From positions 89,998-153,997 of the forward strand of contig CACNQE010000005.1 of the NCBI GenBank assembly GCA_902622515.1: a DNA stretch of 64,000 bases, read 5' to 3'. The notes under the pieces are model-generated. The model was not told the origin of the DNA. It made no database searches and was given only the letters and a program-made list of their open reading frames with translations. The stretch is from an uncultured SAR116 cluster alpha proteobacterium (GTDB taxonomy: Bacteria > Pseudomonadota > Alphaproteobacteria > Puniceispirillales > Puniceispirillaceae). Position numbers and translations under genes: made by a program. Of the stretch, positions 36,882-46,164 are shown in pieces; position 1 is the stretch's first letter, and every line of letters begins with the position of its first letter.

Positions 36882-38834
36882 ATGTCAGAGCATGAAAAAA
36901 ATATCGGATTCCTTTGGCCATGTGATGGATTAAATGACAGTGAATATTGGAAATTTTTGCCTAAAGATGTCGGGTGGCTTACCGCACGGTATGGCGCTAA
37001 TACCGCCACTGAAGAATTAACAGATAAAAATTTGGAACAGTATGCCTCTCTTGATACATTGCAAAAAGCTATAGATATTTTTAAAGCTGTAAATTTAGAT
37101 GCGATAGCCTGTGGAGACCATGCCGCTAGTTTCATACTTGGTAAGGACCATGAGGAATACTTAATAGAAAAACTTCAAAAACAATCTGGTTGCCCTGTAA
37201 CGTTTCCTAGTAGGTCGATTGTAAGATTAATCAAAAATAAAAACTTTAAAGATATTTTATTAGTTTCACCTTATTCCAGAGAAATTACTGAGAAATTCGA
37301 GCGCTATCTCGCTGATTATAATATAAAGACGGTTGATTCTGTTTCTTTGGAAGCCACAGACGAAGTTCAAATAAATTCGTTATCTTCTTCAAGTCTTCCT
37401 AAGTTAATCATTGATTTTGTTAAAAATAATAATAGGAGAGCTGAATTGCTGGTAATAGCGGGTGGCGGGATTTCTTTTTCTGATGAAATTGCAAAAGTCG
37501 AAACAATTTTAAATATCCCGATTTTAACTGCTGTTGGTGCCTTAGTAAAAGATGCAATAGAATTAATAGGGCAAGATTATAAAAAAGCGGGTATGGGGCG
37601 GATATTTTTAGAACAAAAAAGTGGTCAGCTTAAAAAAATTAAAGAAAGATTGTCATCTGGCACTAAAAACTTTTCTTTGACAGAAAAACCGCCCATCTTT
37701 GAATCTGGTGTAGGCGCAGTGTTGGTTGACGAAAAAAATAATACTTATTTTGATTTTGCTTCTGGGTCTGGGACTACAGCACTAGGCCATGGCAATAATG
37801 GTCTTATAGATGCAGTACAACAACAATTGCAGGCGGGTATTTTTCATATAGGACCACATTTTAATACAGGTATTCAAGCTGACTTTTATTCTGAATTATC
37901 CTCATTTTTGCCCCCTGAATTATCAAGATTTCACCCATCAATTAGTGGCTCAGAAGCAGCAGAGATTGCTATAAAAAGCGCAATGCATTTTACAGGTGCT
38001 AAGCAATTTTTGGGTTTTTCTGGTGGCTATCATGGACGTACATTAGGAGCACTTGCAGTATCTGGTGAGAAAGGTAAAAATGCTTCTTTAGGACCGTTCC
38101 ACCCAAAGGCTCACATTCTGCCCTTCCCGGAAAAGAATAACGGTTTGTCTGAAACTTTAGAAAAATATGATGAGAAGCAGTTAGCCGGAGTAATAATAGA
38201 GCCAATTCAAGCTACGGCGGGTCTTAAATTCGCAGATAAACAAAGCTTGATTAAACTCAGAGAATTTACAACTAAAAATAAAATCCCTCTAATCTTTGAT
38301 GAAACTTTCACCGGTTTTTGTCGAACTGGTAAGATGTTTGGTTATGAGCATTTTGATGTAACACCAGATATAATCATACTTGGAAAAGCAATTTCTGCTG
38401 GTTTCCCTGCAGGACTGGTTATATCAACTGAGGAGATTCTCACATTCTGGGAGAAAGGTACTCAATCTTCTACTTTTCAGCTTAATCCAGTTGCCGCTGC
38501 TGCCTCACTTTTTTTTCTTGACCAAATTAAAAAGCATGGATTGCTAAATAATATTAGCCTGCAGTCTGAGCAATTTTATAACTTATTAAAGGACTTTGTA
38601 GATTTCAAAAATGTAACTGATGTGAGGGGCATTGGAAGTTTTTGGGTTATAGAATTCTCATCGTCAGATTCAAATAAAAATGCTCGTAAAATGGCACTGC
38701 AAAATGGTTTGATAACATGGGAATGTGGTGAATTTGGTGAATGTTTAGGCTTGGTGCCTCCATTGAATATGGAGCCATATATAATTGAACGCGCATGTAG
38801 CATTTTAAGAAAAAGTATTTTGGAAATATCTTGA
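36882..38834 (+). CDS. Fusion: Asp/Glu-racemase-like domain plus class III aminotransferase
   Basis: 650 aa with a perfect AGGAGGT site. Residues 1-235 resemble the maleate isomerase / arylmalonate decarboxylase branch of the Asp/Glu racemase superfamily, but both catalytic cysteines seem gone. The first site reads AIACGDHAASF, with Asp79 where Cys is expected and Cys77 two places earlier. The second reads VIAGGGISF. Residues about 255-650 are a class III PLP aminotransferase with SGSEAAEIAIK, GGYHGRTLGALAVSG, IFDETFTGFCRTG and the PLP lysine K502 in ILGKAISAGFPAG. The C-half is clearly related to the aminotransferase at 41.4 kb. It is the last gene of the operon that starts with the amidase. 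Its substrate is unknown. Confidence 0.9.
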   Translation: MSEHEKNIGFLWPCDGLNDSEYWKFLPKDVGWLTARYGANTATEELTDKNLEQYASLDTLQKAIDIFKAVNLDAIACGDHAASFILGKDHEEYLIEKLQKQSGCPVTFPSRSIVRLIKNKNFKDILLVSPYSREITEKFERYLADYNIKTVDSVSLEATDEVQINSLSSSSLPKLIIDFVKNNNRRAELLVIAGGGISFSDEIAKVETILNIPILTAVGALVKDAIELIGQDYKKAGMGRIFLEQKSGQLKKIKERLSSGTKNFSLTEKPPIFESGVGAVLVDEKNNTYFDFASGSGTTALGHGNNGLIDAVQQQLQAGIFHIGPHFNTGIQADFYSELSSFLPPELSRFHPSISGSEAAEIAIKSAMHFTGAKQFLGFSGGYHGRTLGALAVSGEKGKNASLGPFHPKAHILPFPEKNNGLSETLEKYDEKQLAGVIIEPIQATAGLKFADKQSLIKLREFTTKNKIPLIFDETFTGFCRTGKMFGYEHFDVTPDIIILGKAISAGFPAGLVISTEEILTFWEKGTQSSTFQLNPVAAAASLFFLDQIKKHGLLNNISLQSEQFYNLLKDFVDFKNVTDVRGIGSFWVIEFSSSDSNKNARKMALQNGLITWECGEFGECLGLVPPLNMEPYIIERACSILRKSILEIS

Positions 38835-38880
38835 ATAGCTTGTAAGTATTAGCTTAACCTCTTTGTGTTATATGCAAAGC

Positions 38881-40086
38881 TTATGTTTTCAATTCCGGAA
38901 GTCTCCAAACAACAAACGAGGTTGCAATTAGAAAAAGAGTTGTGCCAGCAAGACAGGCTAGCACTCCACCTTGCTGGAAAAGCAAGCCTGATAAAAATGT
39001 ACCAAATAGTCGACCAGCTGCATTTGCTGCGTAATAAAAACCGATATCCTCAGCAGCCTTTTTGCTCCCAGCATAAGCAACAATCAAAAAGGAATGAAGA
39101 GAAGAATTAATCGCAAAGACAAATCCAAACAAAATAAGGCCAGATAGCAATAACAGTAAATCTGTTTTTGCTGACATGATACCTAGGAGAATAAGGGCAA
39201 CAAGCGCAAGTGATATAGACCACACTAATATACTTGTTGAAGAAACTGTTTTTTTTCCATCGTTAGTTACATATATGATATTGGGGGCAATCGCTTGCAC
39301 GAGACCATAAAATACCGTCCAACCTGCAAGAAACCCTCCCACTTCCCAGAAATCCCATCCATTTGTATAAAGAAAAATGGGTATAGCTACTACGAACCAA
39401 ATATCCCGTCCGCCAAACAAGAAAATCCTAGCTAATGCAATTTTATTTACTTCCGGTGATTTACTAAAAAGCTCTTTTATTCGTCCTGATGGCCTACTTG
39501 TACCCAAATTTTTTGGCAGAAGGAAAGAAACTAAAAGAAGAACTAGTCCAAGAGACCCTGCCATAACCCAAAGGCTATTTTGAAAACCAAATTTTGTCAG
39601 TAATATTCCGCCTAGAAAAAACCCTATTCCTTTCATTGCATTTTTGGATCCTGTGAACCAGGAAACCCAGTAAAAAAGACCTTGCCTTCCGTCAACTTCC
39701 ATGCTCTTGATTGCAGATTTTGAAGCCGTTTTAGTAAAATCTTTGGCAAGCCCCGAAATGCCTTGAGCTGCCAATACCCAAATAATTGATAGGAAATAAT
39801 CGAATGATGGGTCTAATAGTGAAAGGAAAATTAAACCTATAATTTGTAAGCTTAATCCTACTAATAACATTATGCGAATGCCAAACCGGGTTGTAAGCCA
39901 CCCACCCCCCAAATTTGCAACGACACCTGCAAATTCATAAAGGAGAAAAAGTAAAGCGAGCGTAAGTGGAGAAAATCCAAGTTTAAAAAAATAGAAAAGC
40001 ACGAGCATCCTCAGGGCGCCATCTGACAAAGTGAAGCCTAAATAGGACGAGGTAACTATAAAGTAATGACTGATTGATGTGTTCAT
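38881..40086 (-). CDS. arsJ: Organoarsenical efflux MFS transporter ArsJ
   Basis: Exports 1-arseno-3-phosphoglycerate, the unstable product made by the partner GAPDH from arsenate. 401 aa with about twelve helices. ArsJ-like stretches include [21 protein letters not shown] at the N-terminus, [19 protein letters not shown] near 110 and the [18 protein letters not shown] stretch near 218. Its ATG overlaps the GAPDH stop by 4 bases (ATGA), so the two are translationally coupled, as expected for the known ArsJ-GAPDH pair. Confidence 0.92.
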   Translation of the reverse strand: MNTSISHYFIVTSSYLGFTLSDGALRMLVLFYFFKLGFSPLTLALLFLLYEFAGVVANLGGGWLTTRFGIRIMLLVGLSLQIIGLIFLSLLDPSFDYFLSIIWVLAAQGISGLAKDFTKTASKSAIKSMEVDGRQGLFYWVSWFTGSKNAMKGIGFFLGGILLTKFGFQNSLWVMAGSLGLVLLLVSFLLPKNLGTSRPSGRIKELFSKSPEVNKIALARIFLFGGRDIWFVVAIPIFLYTNGWDFWEVGGFLAGWTVFYGLVQAIAPNIIYVTNDGKKTVSSTSILVWSISLALVALILLGIMSAKTDLLLLLSGLILFGFVFAINSSLHSFLIVAYAGSKKAAEDIGFYYAANAAGRLFGTFLSGLLFQQGGVLACLAGTTLFLIATSFVVWRLPELKT

Positions 40087-41126
40087 TGCTCTTTGTCGAT
40101 AACCATCTTTGCCAAATCTACCATTCGGCAGGCATATCCCATTTCATTATCATACCAAGCATAGAGTTTTAGCATTGTTTCGTTAGTAACAAGTGTACTC
40201 TCTGCGTCAATAATGGCGCTTCGGGTATCATTTACGAAATCCGCTGAAACAAGTGTCCGACTCTCAAAACCGAGAATTCCACATAATTCGTTTTCTGCGG
40301 CATCCGCAAAAAGCGAATTCACATACTCCCTAGTGGTAGATTGGCTAAGTTCAAATACAGCATCTGTCAAACTAGCATTAAGTACTGGTGCCCTTACTGC
40401 ATGACCGTTGAGTTTTCCATCAAGCTCTGGATAAATTAATCCTATAGCACTTGCGCTGCCAGTAGTAGTTGGGATAAGTGAGGTCATGCCTGAACGCGCA
40501 CGACGTAAGTCATTATGAGGAGCATCAACCATCACATTTGTATTTGTCGGGTCATGTATCGTTGTAATTTGACCGTGGCGGATGCCAATTGTTTCATGCA
40601 CAACTTTCACCATTGGCGCGAGGCAATTTGTAGTGCAGGAAGCGGCCGTGATAATTCCATTTTTTTTTGGATTATAGAGATGTTCGTTGATGCCATATAC
40701 GATGTTTAGAGCATCTTCATCATATACAGGGGCTGAGACGATGACTTTCCTAACGCCTTTATCAAAGTATCCAGCTAATTTTTCTTTTGTACGGAATTTT
40801 CCTGTACAGTCAAAAACAATGCTACAACCAAAGTCCGCCCAATCTATATCTTCTGGCATATTGTACGAAGAGAAACTTAAGTTATGGTCGTTTATAGTTA
40901 TGCTATTCTCGTTTGAAGCGATATCTGCCTTCCATCTCCCATGAACGGTATCAAACTCTAAAAGGTGAGCTATAGTTTCAGCTCCGCCGTTAATTTCATT
41001 TACATGAGTAATTTCAAGTTGCGTATTTGCATTGTTATCCCCAGTTACCCGAGTGACGCCACCTAAAGCTGAACGAAGCACCAAACGCCCAATACGCCCC
41101 ATTCCATTGATACCAATTTTAATCAT
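40083..41126 (-). CDS. ArsJ-associated glyceraldehyde-3-phosphate dehydrogenase
   Basis: Uses arsenate in place of phosphate to make 1-arseno-3-phosphoglycerate for ArsJ to export. 347 aa. NAD-binding start [15 protein letters not shown], catalytic cysteine in [11 protein letters not shown] near residue 161, and [23 protein letters not shown], which differs from housekeeping GAPDH and is typical of the ArsJ-linked type. A Pho box lies 35 bases before its ATG, placing the pair under PhoB control. Confidence 0.93.
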   Translation of the reverse strand: MIKIGINGMGRIGRLVLRSALGGVTRVTGDNNANTQLEITHVNEINGGAETIAHLLEFDTVHGRWKADIASNENSITINDHNLSFSSYNMPEDIDWADFGCSIVFDCTGKFRTKEKLAGYFDKGVRKVIVSAPVYDEDALNIVYGINEHLYNPKKNGIITAASCTTNCLAPMVKVVHETIGIRHGQITTIHDPTNTNVMVDAPHNDLRRARSGMTSLIPTTTGSASAIGLIYPELDGKLNGHAVRAPVLNASLTDAVFELSQSTTREYVNSLFADAAENELCGILGFESRTLVSADFVNDTRSAIIDAESTLVTNETMLKLYAWYDNEMGYACRMVDLAKMVIDKEQ

Positions 41127-41161
41127 AATGTTTATCCAAAATTATTTAATATTAAGTTAAT

Positions 41162-41179
41162 ATTACACTTTTATTACAA
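41162..41179 (-). promoter_or_regulatory. Pho box upstream of the GAPDH-arsJ pair
   Basis: On the minus strand TTGTAAT-AAAA-GTGTAAT, with TATTAA ten bases downstream as a possible -10. The layout is the same as at ppk2 and pstS. The gap 41127-41359 holds nothing else I can name. Confidence 0.75.
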
Positions 41180-41359
41180 TTCGCCTTTATTCAATCATAA
41201 TTCCGGTAGCAAAGAACACCTTTTCATTTTTTTATGAGTTTTGGGAATGGCTAAGAATGTGATGCTTGCTTTAATATAAGATTTCGCCATATGTCACAGG
41301 CAAAACTCAACGAAATTTTATGTATATTTAGTTCTATCTAACCTCTTACGTTTCAGCGA

Positions 41360-42619
41360 CTAATTATGGTTTGACATCTCAGAGATAAGTTCAAGAAGTT
41401 GTGTTAATGCTGTAGATAGAATTTTTCCAGAAATATTGATAGGTGGAAGGACCATGAGGCATTCTCCATTCATTCCTCCTCCATAAGTTAGTATTTTGGC
41501 TTTTTCCATTGTATCATTCTGTATCTGATTAGCTAAATCTGAGTTATCAAATGTAATCGCGCATTGTGCTCCAACAAATCGTACATCTTTGACCGTTGTA
41601 ATATTTCTTAAATCTTTTTTGAATTTCGAAAAACAGGGTTCTATTATTTCATTTACGTGAGTGACTAAGTCTGCATCTTTAATCTCTTTGATGGTCGCAC
41701 AGGCAGCGGCGCATGCGATTGGATTACCTTGAAACGTTGAAGTATGGGAACCAGCCCCCCATCTTTTAAGAAGGTCACCTTTTGCAATTACCGCCGAAAG
41801 CGGTAAAGAGGCTGATAGCCCTTTTCCTATCACAATAAGGTCAGGAGAAATATTCGAATATTGGTAAGAAAAATTCTTTCCAGAACGACCCATGCCTGAC
41901 CAGATTTCATCAACTATTAATAGACTTTTATTTTTCTTAGCTATTTCTTCTAGGCCTTCAAGGAAGGCTGGGTAGGGACCCCAAACACCTGAAACTCCCT
42001 GAATGGGTTCTACTAAAATAGCTGCAACAGGCTGGTCGTGTTTAACGTAATGATTAAGTTGCCGCTCACATTTTTCAAGGCACATATCAACTTCTGTATT
42101 ATCTCTGGGGTATTGGGAAAAACTAACAAAATCACCTATTTTCCCAATAAAGGGCAGGCGTATTTTTTCAGAATGTGTAACACTTAGTGCTCCCAATGTA
42201 CGACCGTGGTATCCACCCTCAAAGGCTATAATACGCTCATTACCACTTAAAAAACGACTCAATTTTATTGCGGTTTCTATCGCTTCTGAACCAGAGTTCG
42301 CTAAATGTATTGAAATATCTTCTAAACCCAGAAAATGACTTAAAGAAGAATATAACTCACTTCGGAGGGGGGAGATCAAACGAGTTCCAGTATGAAAAAT
42401 ACCAGATTTCAAGGCCTCACTGATCGCAAATTTTTGAGAAGGATGATTGTGACCCAAATTAGTGGTAGCTGAACCACAAACAAGATCCAGATATTTTTGA
42501 TTGTCCTCTGTAAACAACCAAGGTCCTTCCCCTCTAACGAAAATTGGGGGTGTATCCGACAATCTAAAAGTATTAACCGCTGTGCTTTCAAATTTCTTTG
42601 TTAAGTATAGCTCTTTCAT
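41360..42619 (-). CDS. Class III aminotransferase
   Basis: PLP enzyme, 419 aa. Motifs: ANSGSEAIETAIKLSRF near 107, GGYHGRTLGALSVTHSEK near 137, the aspartate in LLIVDEIWSGMGRSG and the PLP lysine in IVIGKGLSASLPLSA. The family acts on omega-amino or 4-aminobutyrate-type substrates. It is related to the C-half of the fusion protein at 36.9 kb, sharing for example TPPIF/KPPIF, GIFHTG/GIFHIG and GECLMVLPPINI/GECLGLVPPLNM. It lies 4 bases after the ABC ATPase gene, so both belong to one operon divergent from the GntR gene. Confidence 0.92.
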   Translation of the reverse strand: MKELYLTKKFESTAVNTFRLSDTPPIFVRGEGPWLFTEDNQKYLDLVCGSATTNLGHNHPSQKFAISEALKSGIFHTGTRLISPLRSELYSSLSHFLGLEDISIHLANSGSEAIETAIKLSRFLSGNERIIAFEGGYHGRTLGALSVTHSEKIRLPFIGKIGDFVSFSQYPRDNTEVDMCLEKCERQLNHYVKHDQPVAAILVEPIQGVSGVWGPYPAFLEGLEEIAKKNKSLLIVDEIWSGMGRSGKNFSYQYSNISPDLIVIGKGLSASLPLSAVIAKGDLLKRWGAGSHTSTFQGNPIACAAACATIKEIKDADLVTHVNEIIEPCFSKFKKDLRNITTVKDVRFVGAQCAITFDNSDLANQIQNDTMEKAKILTYGGGMNGECLMVLPPINISGKILSTALTQLLELISEMSNHN

Positions 42620-42623
42620 AGTT

Positions 42624-43676
42624 TTAGTTGGTTATTGAATGTAAATTAGATTGTAATAGTTTGATTTGAACATTTCCATTTATACTAGGAAGTTTTTGCT
42701 TTCGTGGAACGTTTAAATCAATGACTAATTTATTTTCAAACTCTACGGTTACCTGGTTACTGGCTCCCTTAGTTAGTATATCAAGGACGCGTCCATTCAA
42801 ATAGTTTTTGGTTTTTTTATTATCATTTGAAATTTCTAAGAATTCAGGCCGAATAACTGCATAATCTTCGTTTGATTTCTTAGCTATATTCGTTTTGCAC
42901 TGCACATTAGTATCGACTAGGAAAGCTTTTGTTTTGTCTTTGGCATCACGTTTTAACGGCCATAAAGCACAGTTCCCGAAGAAATTTGCTACAAATTCTG
43001 AAGCAGGTTTGTCATAAAGCTCATTTGGGGTCCCAATTTGTTCTATTTGGCCGTCCTTCAAAATGGCAATTCTATCGCTTAATGCCATTGCCTCTTCTTG
43101 GTCATGTGTAACACATACAAATGTTGTCCCAACTTGCTTGTGAATTCTTCTTAGCTCCTCGCGAAGTCTAATACGAAGATTGGCATCCAACGCACTTAGC
43201 GGTTCATCAAGTAAAAGTATTTTTGGGTTCGTAATAAGAGCTCTTGCTAATGCAACTCTTTGCCTTTGACCACCGGAAAGTTCAGATGGAAATCTATTTT
43301 GCACTGAAGAGAGTTGCATCGTCTCTAGCCAATCAATTGCTTGTTTGTCTCGTTCAGCTTTTTTAATACCCCGCATGCGAAGACCATACGATACGTTGTC
43401 GCATATGCTCATGTGCGGAAACAGCGCGTAATCTTGAAACATTATAGAAATGTCTCGCTTGGTAGGATTTAAATGGGTAATCTCATCATCTTCTAGAAAA
43501 ACATGACCACTAGTCACGTTCTCTAACCCCGCAATTATTCTCAAGATTGTTGTTTTACCGCAACCAGAGGGGCCTAATAAAGTTAAGAACTCACCAGTTT
43601 TAATTTCGATAGATACGTCATCTACCGCTATTGTTTTACCAAATTTTTTTGTAATATTCTTTAACTTCATAGACAT
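42624..43676 (-). CDS. ABC transporter ATP-binding protein, PotA/spermidine-putrescine type
   Basis: 350 aa. Walker A GPSGCGKTT (near 34), Q-loop FQDYALFPHM, signature LSGGQRQRVALARALI, Walker B ILLLDEPLSALD, and a C-terminal TOBE-like domain (about 240-350). It is the only ATPase near the PotB/PotC-type permeases and the PotD-type binding protein at 47-51 kb, so it most likely powers that importer even though the GntR gene lies between. First of a two-gene unit with the class III aminotransferase. Confidence 0.94.
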   Translation of the reverse strand: MSMKLKNITKKFGKTIAVDDVSIEIKTGEFLTLLGPSGCGKTTILRIIAGLENVTSGHVFLEDDEITHLNPTKRDISIMFQDYALFPHMSICDNVSYGLRMRGIKKAERDKQAIDWLETMQLSSVQNRFPSELSGGQRQRVALARALITNPKILLLDEPLSALDANLRIRLREELRRIHKQVGTTFVCVTHDQEEAMALSDRIAILKDGQIEQIGTPNELYDKPASEFVANFFGNCALWPLKRDAKDKTKAFLVDTNVQCKTNIAKKSNEDYAVIRPEFLEISNDNKKTKNYLNGRVLDILTKGASNQVTVEFENKLVIDLNVPRKQKLPSINGNVQIKLLQSNLHSITN

Positions 43677-43730
43677 CTTTGACTTACCGTAAATTTTGAA
43701 TTAAATTTTTTTTAGTTTTAATTGTAATTT

Positions 43731-44387
43731 ATGAACATGTTGTTACCCAAACTTCCAACGACGATTTCCGATTATATATTCACTGACCTTCGTGAAGGAA
43801 TTATAAATGGAACTCTCAAACCAAACCAAACTCTTAGAGAGGAGGAAATCAGTCTTCGCTTTGGTTCCTCTAGGGGGCCGATAAGAGAGTCTTTGCGCCT
43901 TTTGTTGCAGACAGGGTTGGTCGTTCACCAACCACGCAAGGGCTTTAAAGTTCGTGATTATACTCCAATGCAGATTAGACAAATATACACCCTTAGGGCC
44001 AACCTTGAGGGGCTTGTTATTATGGAACTTGAAAATAAAGAGCTTGGTAGTTTGATAAAAACGCTCAAAGAATCTAACGAAAGAATGGAAACTTCTTTTA
44101 AAAAAAATAACATCGTTGATTATTTTCAGGAAAATATTTTTTTTCATCAACAAATAATTGATTTCGCTAATAATGATATACTCAAGAAAACAATCGCACT
44201 TGTAAACGAAGTCTCTCTTCCAGTTAGATATCAACTTATGCATCATTCTCTTCCTTCTAGAAGGTCTCTCACTTATCATGAACAAATAGTAAATTTTATT
44301 GAGCAGAATAATTTATTAGATGCTCGAATATTTACAGAAAAACATGTTCTAGAAAACATTGAAAAAGCATCCCTCGTTTATTCATAA
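43731..44387 (+). CDS. GntR-family transcriptional regulator (FCD type)
   Basis: 218 aa. A winged-helix domain (about 10-75) with LREEEISLRFGSSRGPIRESLRLL and QPRKGFKVRDY, then an all-helical FCD ligand domain (about 80-215) with the histidines expected for metal or ligand binding (FFHQQIIDFA, THEQ-like YHEQIVNFI). It is divergent from the ABC ATPase with a 54-base gap and convergent with the RidA gene. It is the likely local regulator of the polyamine-type catabolic genes on both sides. Confidence 0.9.
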   Translation: MNMLLPKLPTTISDYIFTDLREGIINGTLKPNQTLREEEISLRFGSSRGPIRESLRLLLQTGLVVHQPRKGFKVRDYTPMQIRQIYTLRANLEGLVIMELENKELGSLIKTLKESNERMETSFKKNNIVDYFQENIFFHQQIIDFANNDILKKTIALVNEVSLPVRYQLMHHSLPSRRSLTYHEQIVNFIEQNNLLDARIFTEKHVLENIEKASLVYS

Positions 44388-44397
44388 TATAACCCTC

Positions 44398-44775
44398 TTA
44401 ATGTGCTATTGCCGTTAATGCTATTTCAACAATAGTACCTTCTCCGATATCTGATACTTCGACAAGGTTTCTCGTTGGGGGTCTGTTTCCAAAAACTTCT
44501 GAAAATACCAAATTGACCGCATCCTTTTCAGATAGGTCTGTCATATAAACAACAGCAAGTAAAACATCTTCGACGTCAGACCCAGCTTCACGAAGTATAG
44601 TAATACAATGTTCAAGAGAAAGACGAGCTTGGTTGACTGCACCTTCAACTATTTTTCCAGTCGACGTATCTCTAGGCATTTGGCCGCCAATAAATACCAT
44701 CCCCGCTCCTTTTGTTCCCTGTGATACAGGAGAGGTGGAAGCAGGTGCTTTATCTGTTTTAATTATTTCTATCAT
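44398..44775 (-). CDS. RidA-family protein
   Basis: 125 aa. RidA proteins hydrolyse reactive enamines and imines formed by PLP enzymes. The family pattern is visible: APASTSPVSQG near 11, VFIGGQMPRDTSTG near 27, QARLSLEHCITILREAGSD and the end NRPPTRNLVEVSDIGEGTIVEI with the conserved Arg. It lies 15 bases after the aldehyde dehydrogenase gene and ends the operon. The neighbouring aminotransferases would supply its substrate. Confidence 0.93.
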   Translation of the reverse strand: MIEIIKTDKAPASTSPVSQGTKGAGMVFIGGQMPRDTSTGKIVEGAVNQARLSLEHCITILREAGSDVEDVLLAVVYMTDLSEKDAVNLVFSEVFGNRPPTRNLVEVSDIGEGTIVEIALTAIAH

Positions 44776-44790
44776 TCAGCTCTCCAAAAT

Positions 44791-46164
44791 TTATGAAAAA
44801 ACTTCTTTAACGTTAATTGTTGTTGTAAATTCACTTAAACCCCAAGCTCCTCCTTCTCTACCTAACCCTGCTTCCTTAAAACCACCGGTCGGTGCTTGGG
44901 CCCCTTGAATCCCAGTATTATTCAATCCAATTGAACCATAATTCAATGAGGTAATAAATTGATTTAAAAAGGTATGATCTTGTGAGTATGCATACAGCAC
45001 AAGAGGTTGTTGATTATTATGTAGTAGCTTTTTTAAACTTTTTCTATCATCAAAAACACAGATTCCCAGCAAAGGTGCAAAAATTTCATGCTCCATAAAT
45101 AGATCAGGTTCTTCACATAAATAAGCTGCTGGATTATAAAAGAAGCCATCGCCAACAAGTTTTTGATTTTTGTTTATAATGCATCTAGCTCCAGACTGGT
45201 TCAATCTTTCTTCAAATGAATAGAGATCTTCTAGTGCTTTTTTTGTACGAATAGGGCCCATAAGTGCACTTGCATATTTATCCGTAGGCAATGACTCTAT
45301 TTCGAAAAATTTGCTTTCAATTTTTTCAATAACATCATTTGCGATATCTTTTTCTAAAAAAAGAATGTTTTGAGCAGAGCACGCTTGACCTGCGGCTTTT
45401 GTTTTTCTGATAACGAGATCTGTTACAGCTTTTTCAATATCTGCATCTGAAAATATAATGAATGGATTTATTCCGCCAAGTTCACCAACAAATCTTTTAA
45501 GCCCACTACCAGCATTTATAGAGAGAATTTTGCCCACTTCAGTCGAACCGGTAAAGCTTATTACTCCAATCTCTCTAGAATGCATAAGTTGTTTAATGAT
45601 TTCTCTATCTTTGGTTTTTAAAAAACACATTAGGTGGTCTAGTTTTTCCAAACCTATCACTTCTTCCAATTTCGATGCCGTTTTAATTCCTAATTCGGGA
45701 GGTTTAATAATTGCACCAGCACCAGAGCCAATACAATTTGCAATTTTGCGCGTAATCCCAGCCAGAGGGTCGTTGTAAGGTGTAATTAATAGACCAAGAC
45801 CCAAGGGAACTGTATTTATCCAACGACCATCTTCTATCTCTTCTTTGAAATTGGCAGAGGAAAGTAAATCAGACATATAGATTAGAAAAGATTTAGCGTA
45901 ATCAATTTCCGCTTTTGCCTCTGATTGCGTCTTTCCAACTTCTGCTACAATTAACTCCTCAAATTCTTCGCGTGCTTTTTCAATAGCATTTGACAATAAG
46001 AGTAATGCGCTGGCTCTATTTGAGGCCTTGGATAATTCTATGAACGATTTATCATTTAATCTCTCTAAAGCACTACTAAATTCAGAAACTGAAGTTTGTG
46101 TCCACGTGTCAAAAGCTTCGCCCGTGTTAGGAGATATGCATTTAAATTGCTCTTTATTTTCCAT
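44791..46164 (-). CDS. Aldehyde dehydrogenase (succinate-semialdehyde-dehydrogenase-like)
   Basis: Oxidises an aldehyde with NAD(P). 457 aa. Features in order: PLGLGLLITPYNDP near 115, SFTGSTEVGKILS near 206 (NAD-binding turn), the general-base Glu in FVGELGGINP near 227, and the catalytic Cys in GQACSAQNILF near 263. The end has LNNTGIQGAQAPTGGFKEAGLGREGG, typical of semialdehyde dehydrogenases. It overlaps the upstream aminotransferase gene by 11 bases and would oxidise the aldehyde that transamination leaves. Confidence 0.93.
   Translation of the reverse strand: MENKEQFKCISPNTGEAFDTWTQTSVSEFSSALERLNDKSFIELSKASNRASALLLLSNAIEKAREEFEELIVAEVGKTQSEAKAEIDYAKSFLIYMSDLLSSANFKEEIEDGRWINTVPLGLGLLITPYNDPLAGITRKIANCIGSGAGAIIKPPELGIKTASKLEEVIGLEKLDHLMCFLKTKDREIIKQLMHSREIGVISFTGSTEVGKILSINAGSGLKRFVGELGGINPFIIFSDADIEKAVTDLVIRKTKAAGQACSAQNILFLEKDIANDVIEKIESKFFEIESLPTDKYASALMGPIRTKKALEDLYSFEERLNQSGARCIINKNQKLVGDGFFYNPAAYLCEEPDLFMEHEIFAPLLGICVFDDRKSLKKLLHNNQQPLVLYAYSQDHTFLNQFITSLNYGSIGLNNTGIQGAQAPTGGFKEAGLGREGGAWGLSEFTTTINVKEVFS

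Noticed and set aside
41257..41275. A third copy of TGTGATGC from the shared 23-base element
   Set aside because: Only eight bases match, the orientation is wrong and no gene starts nearby.
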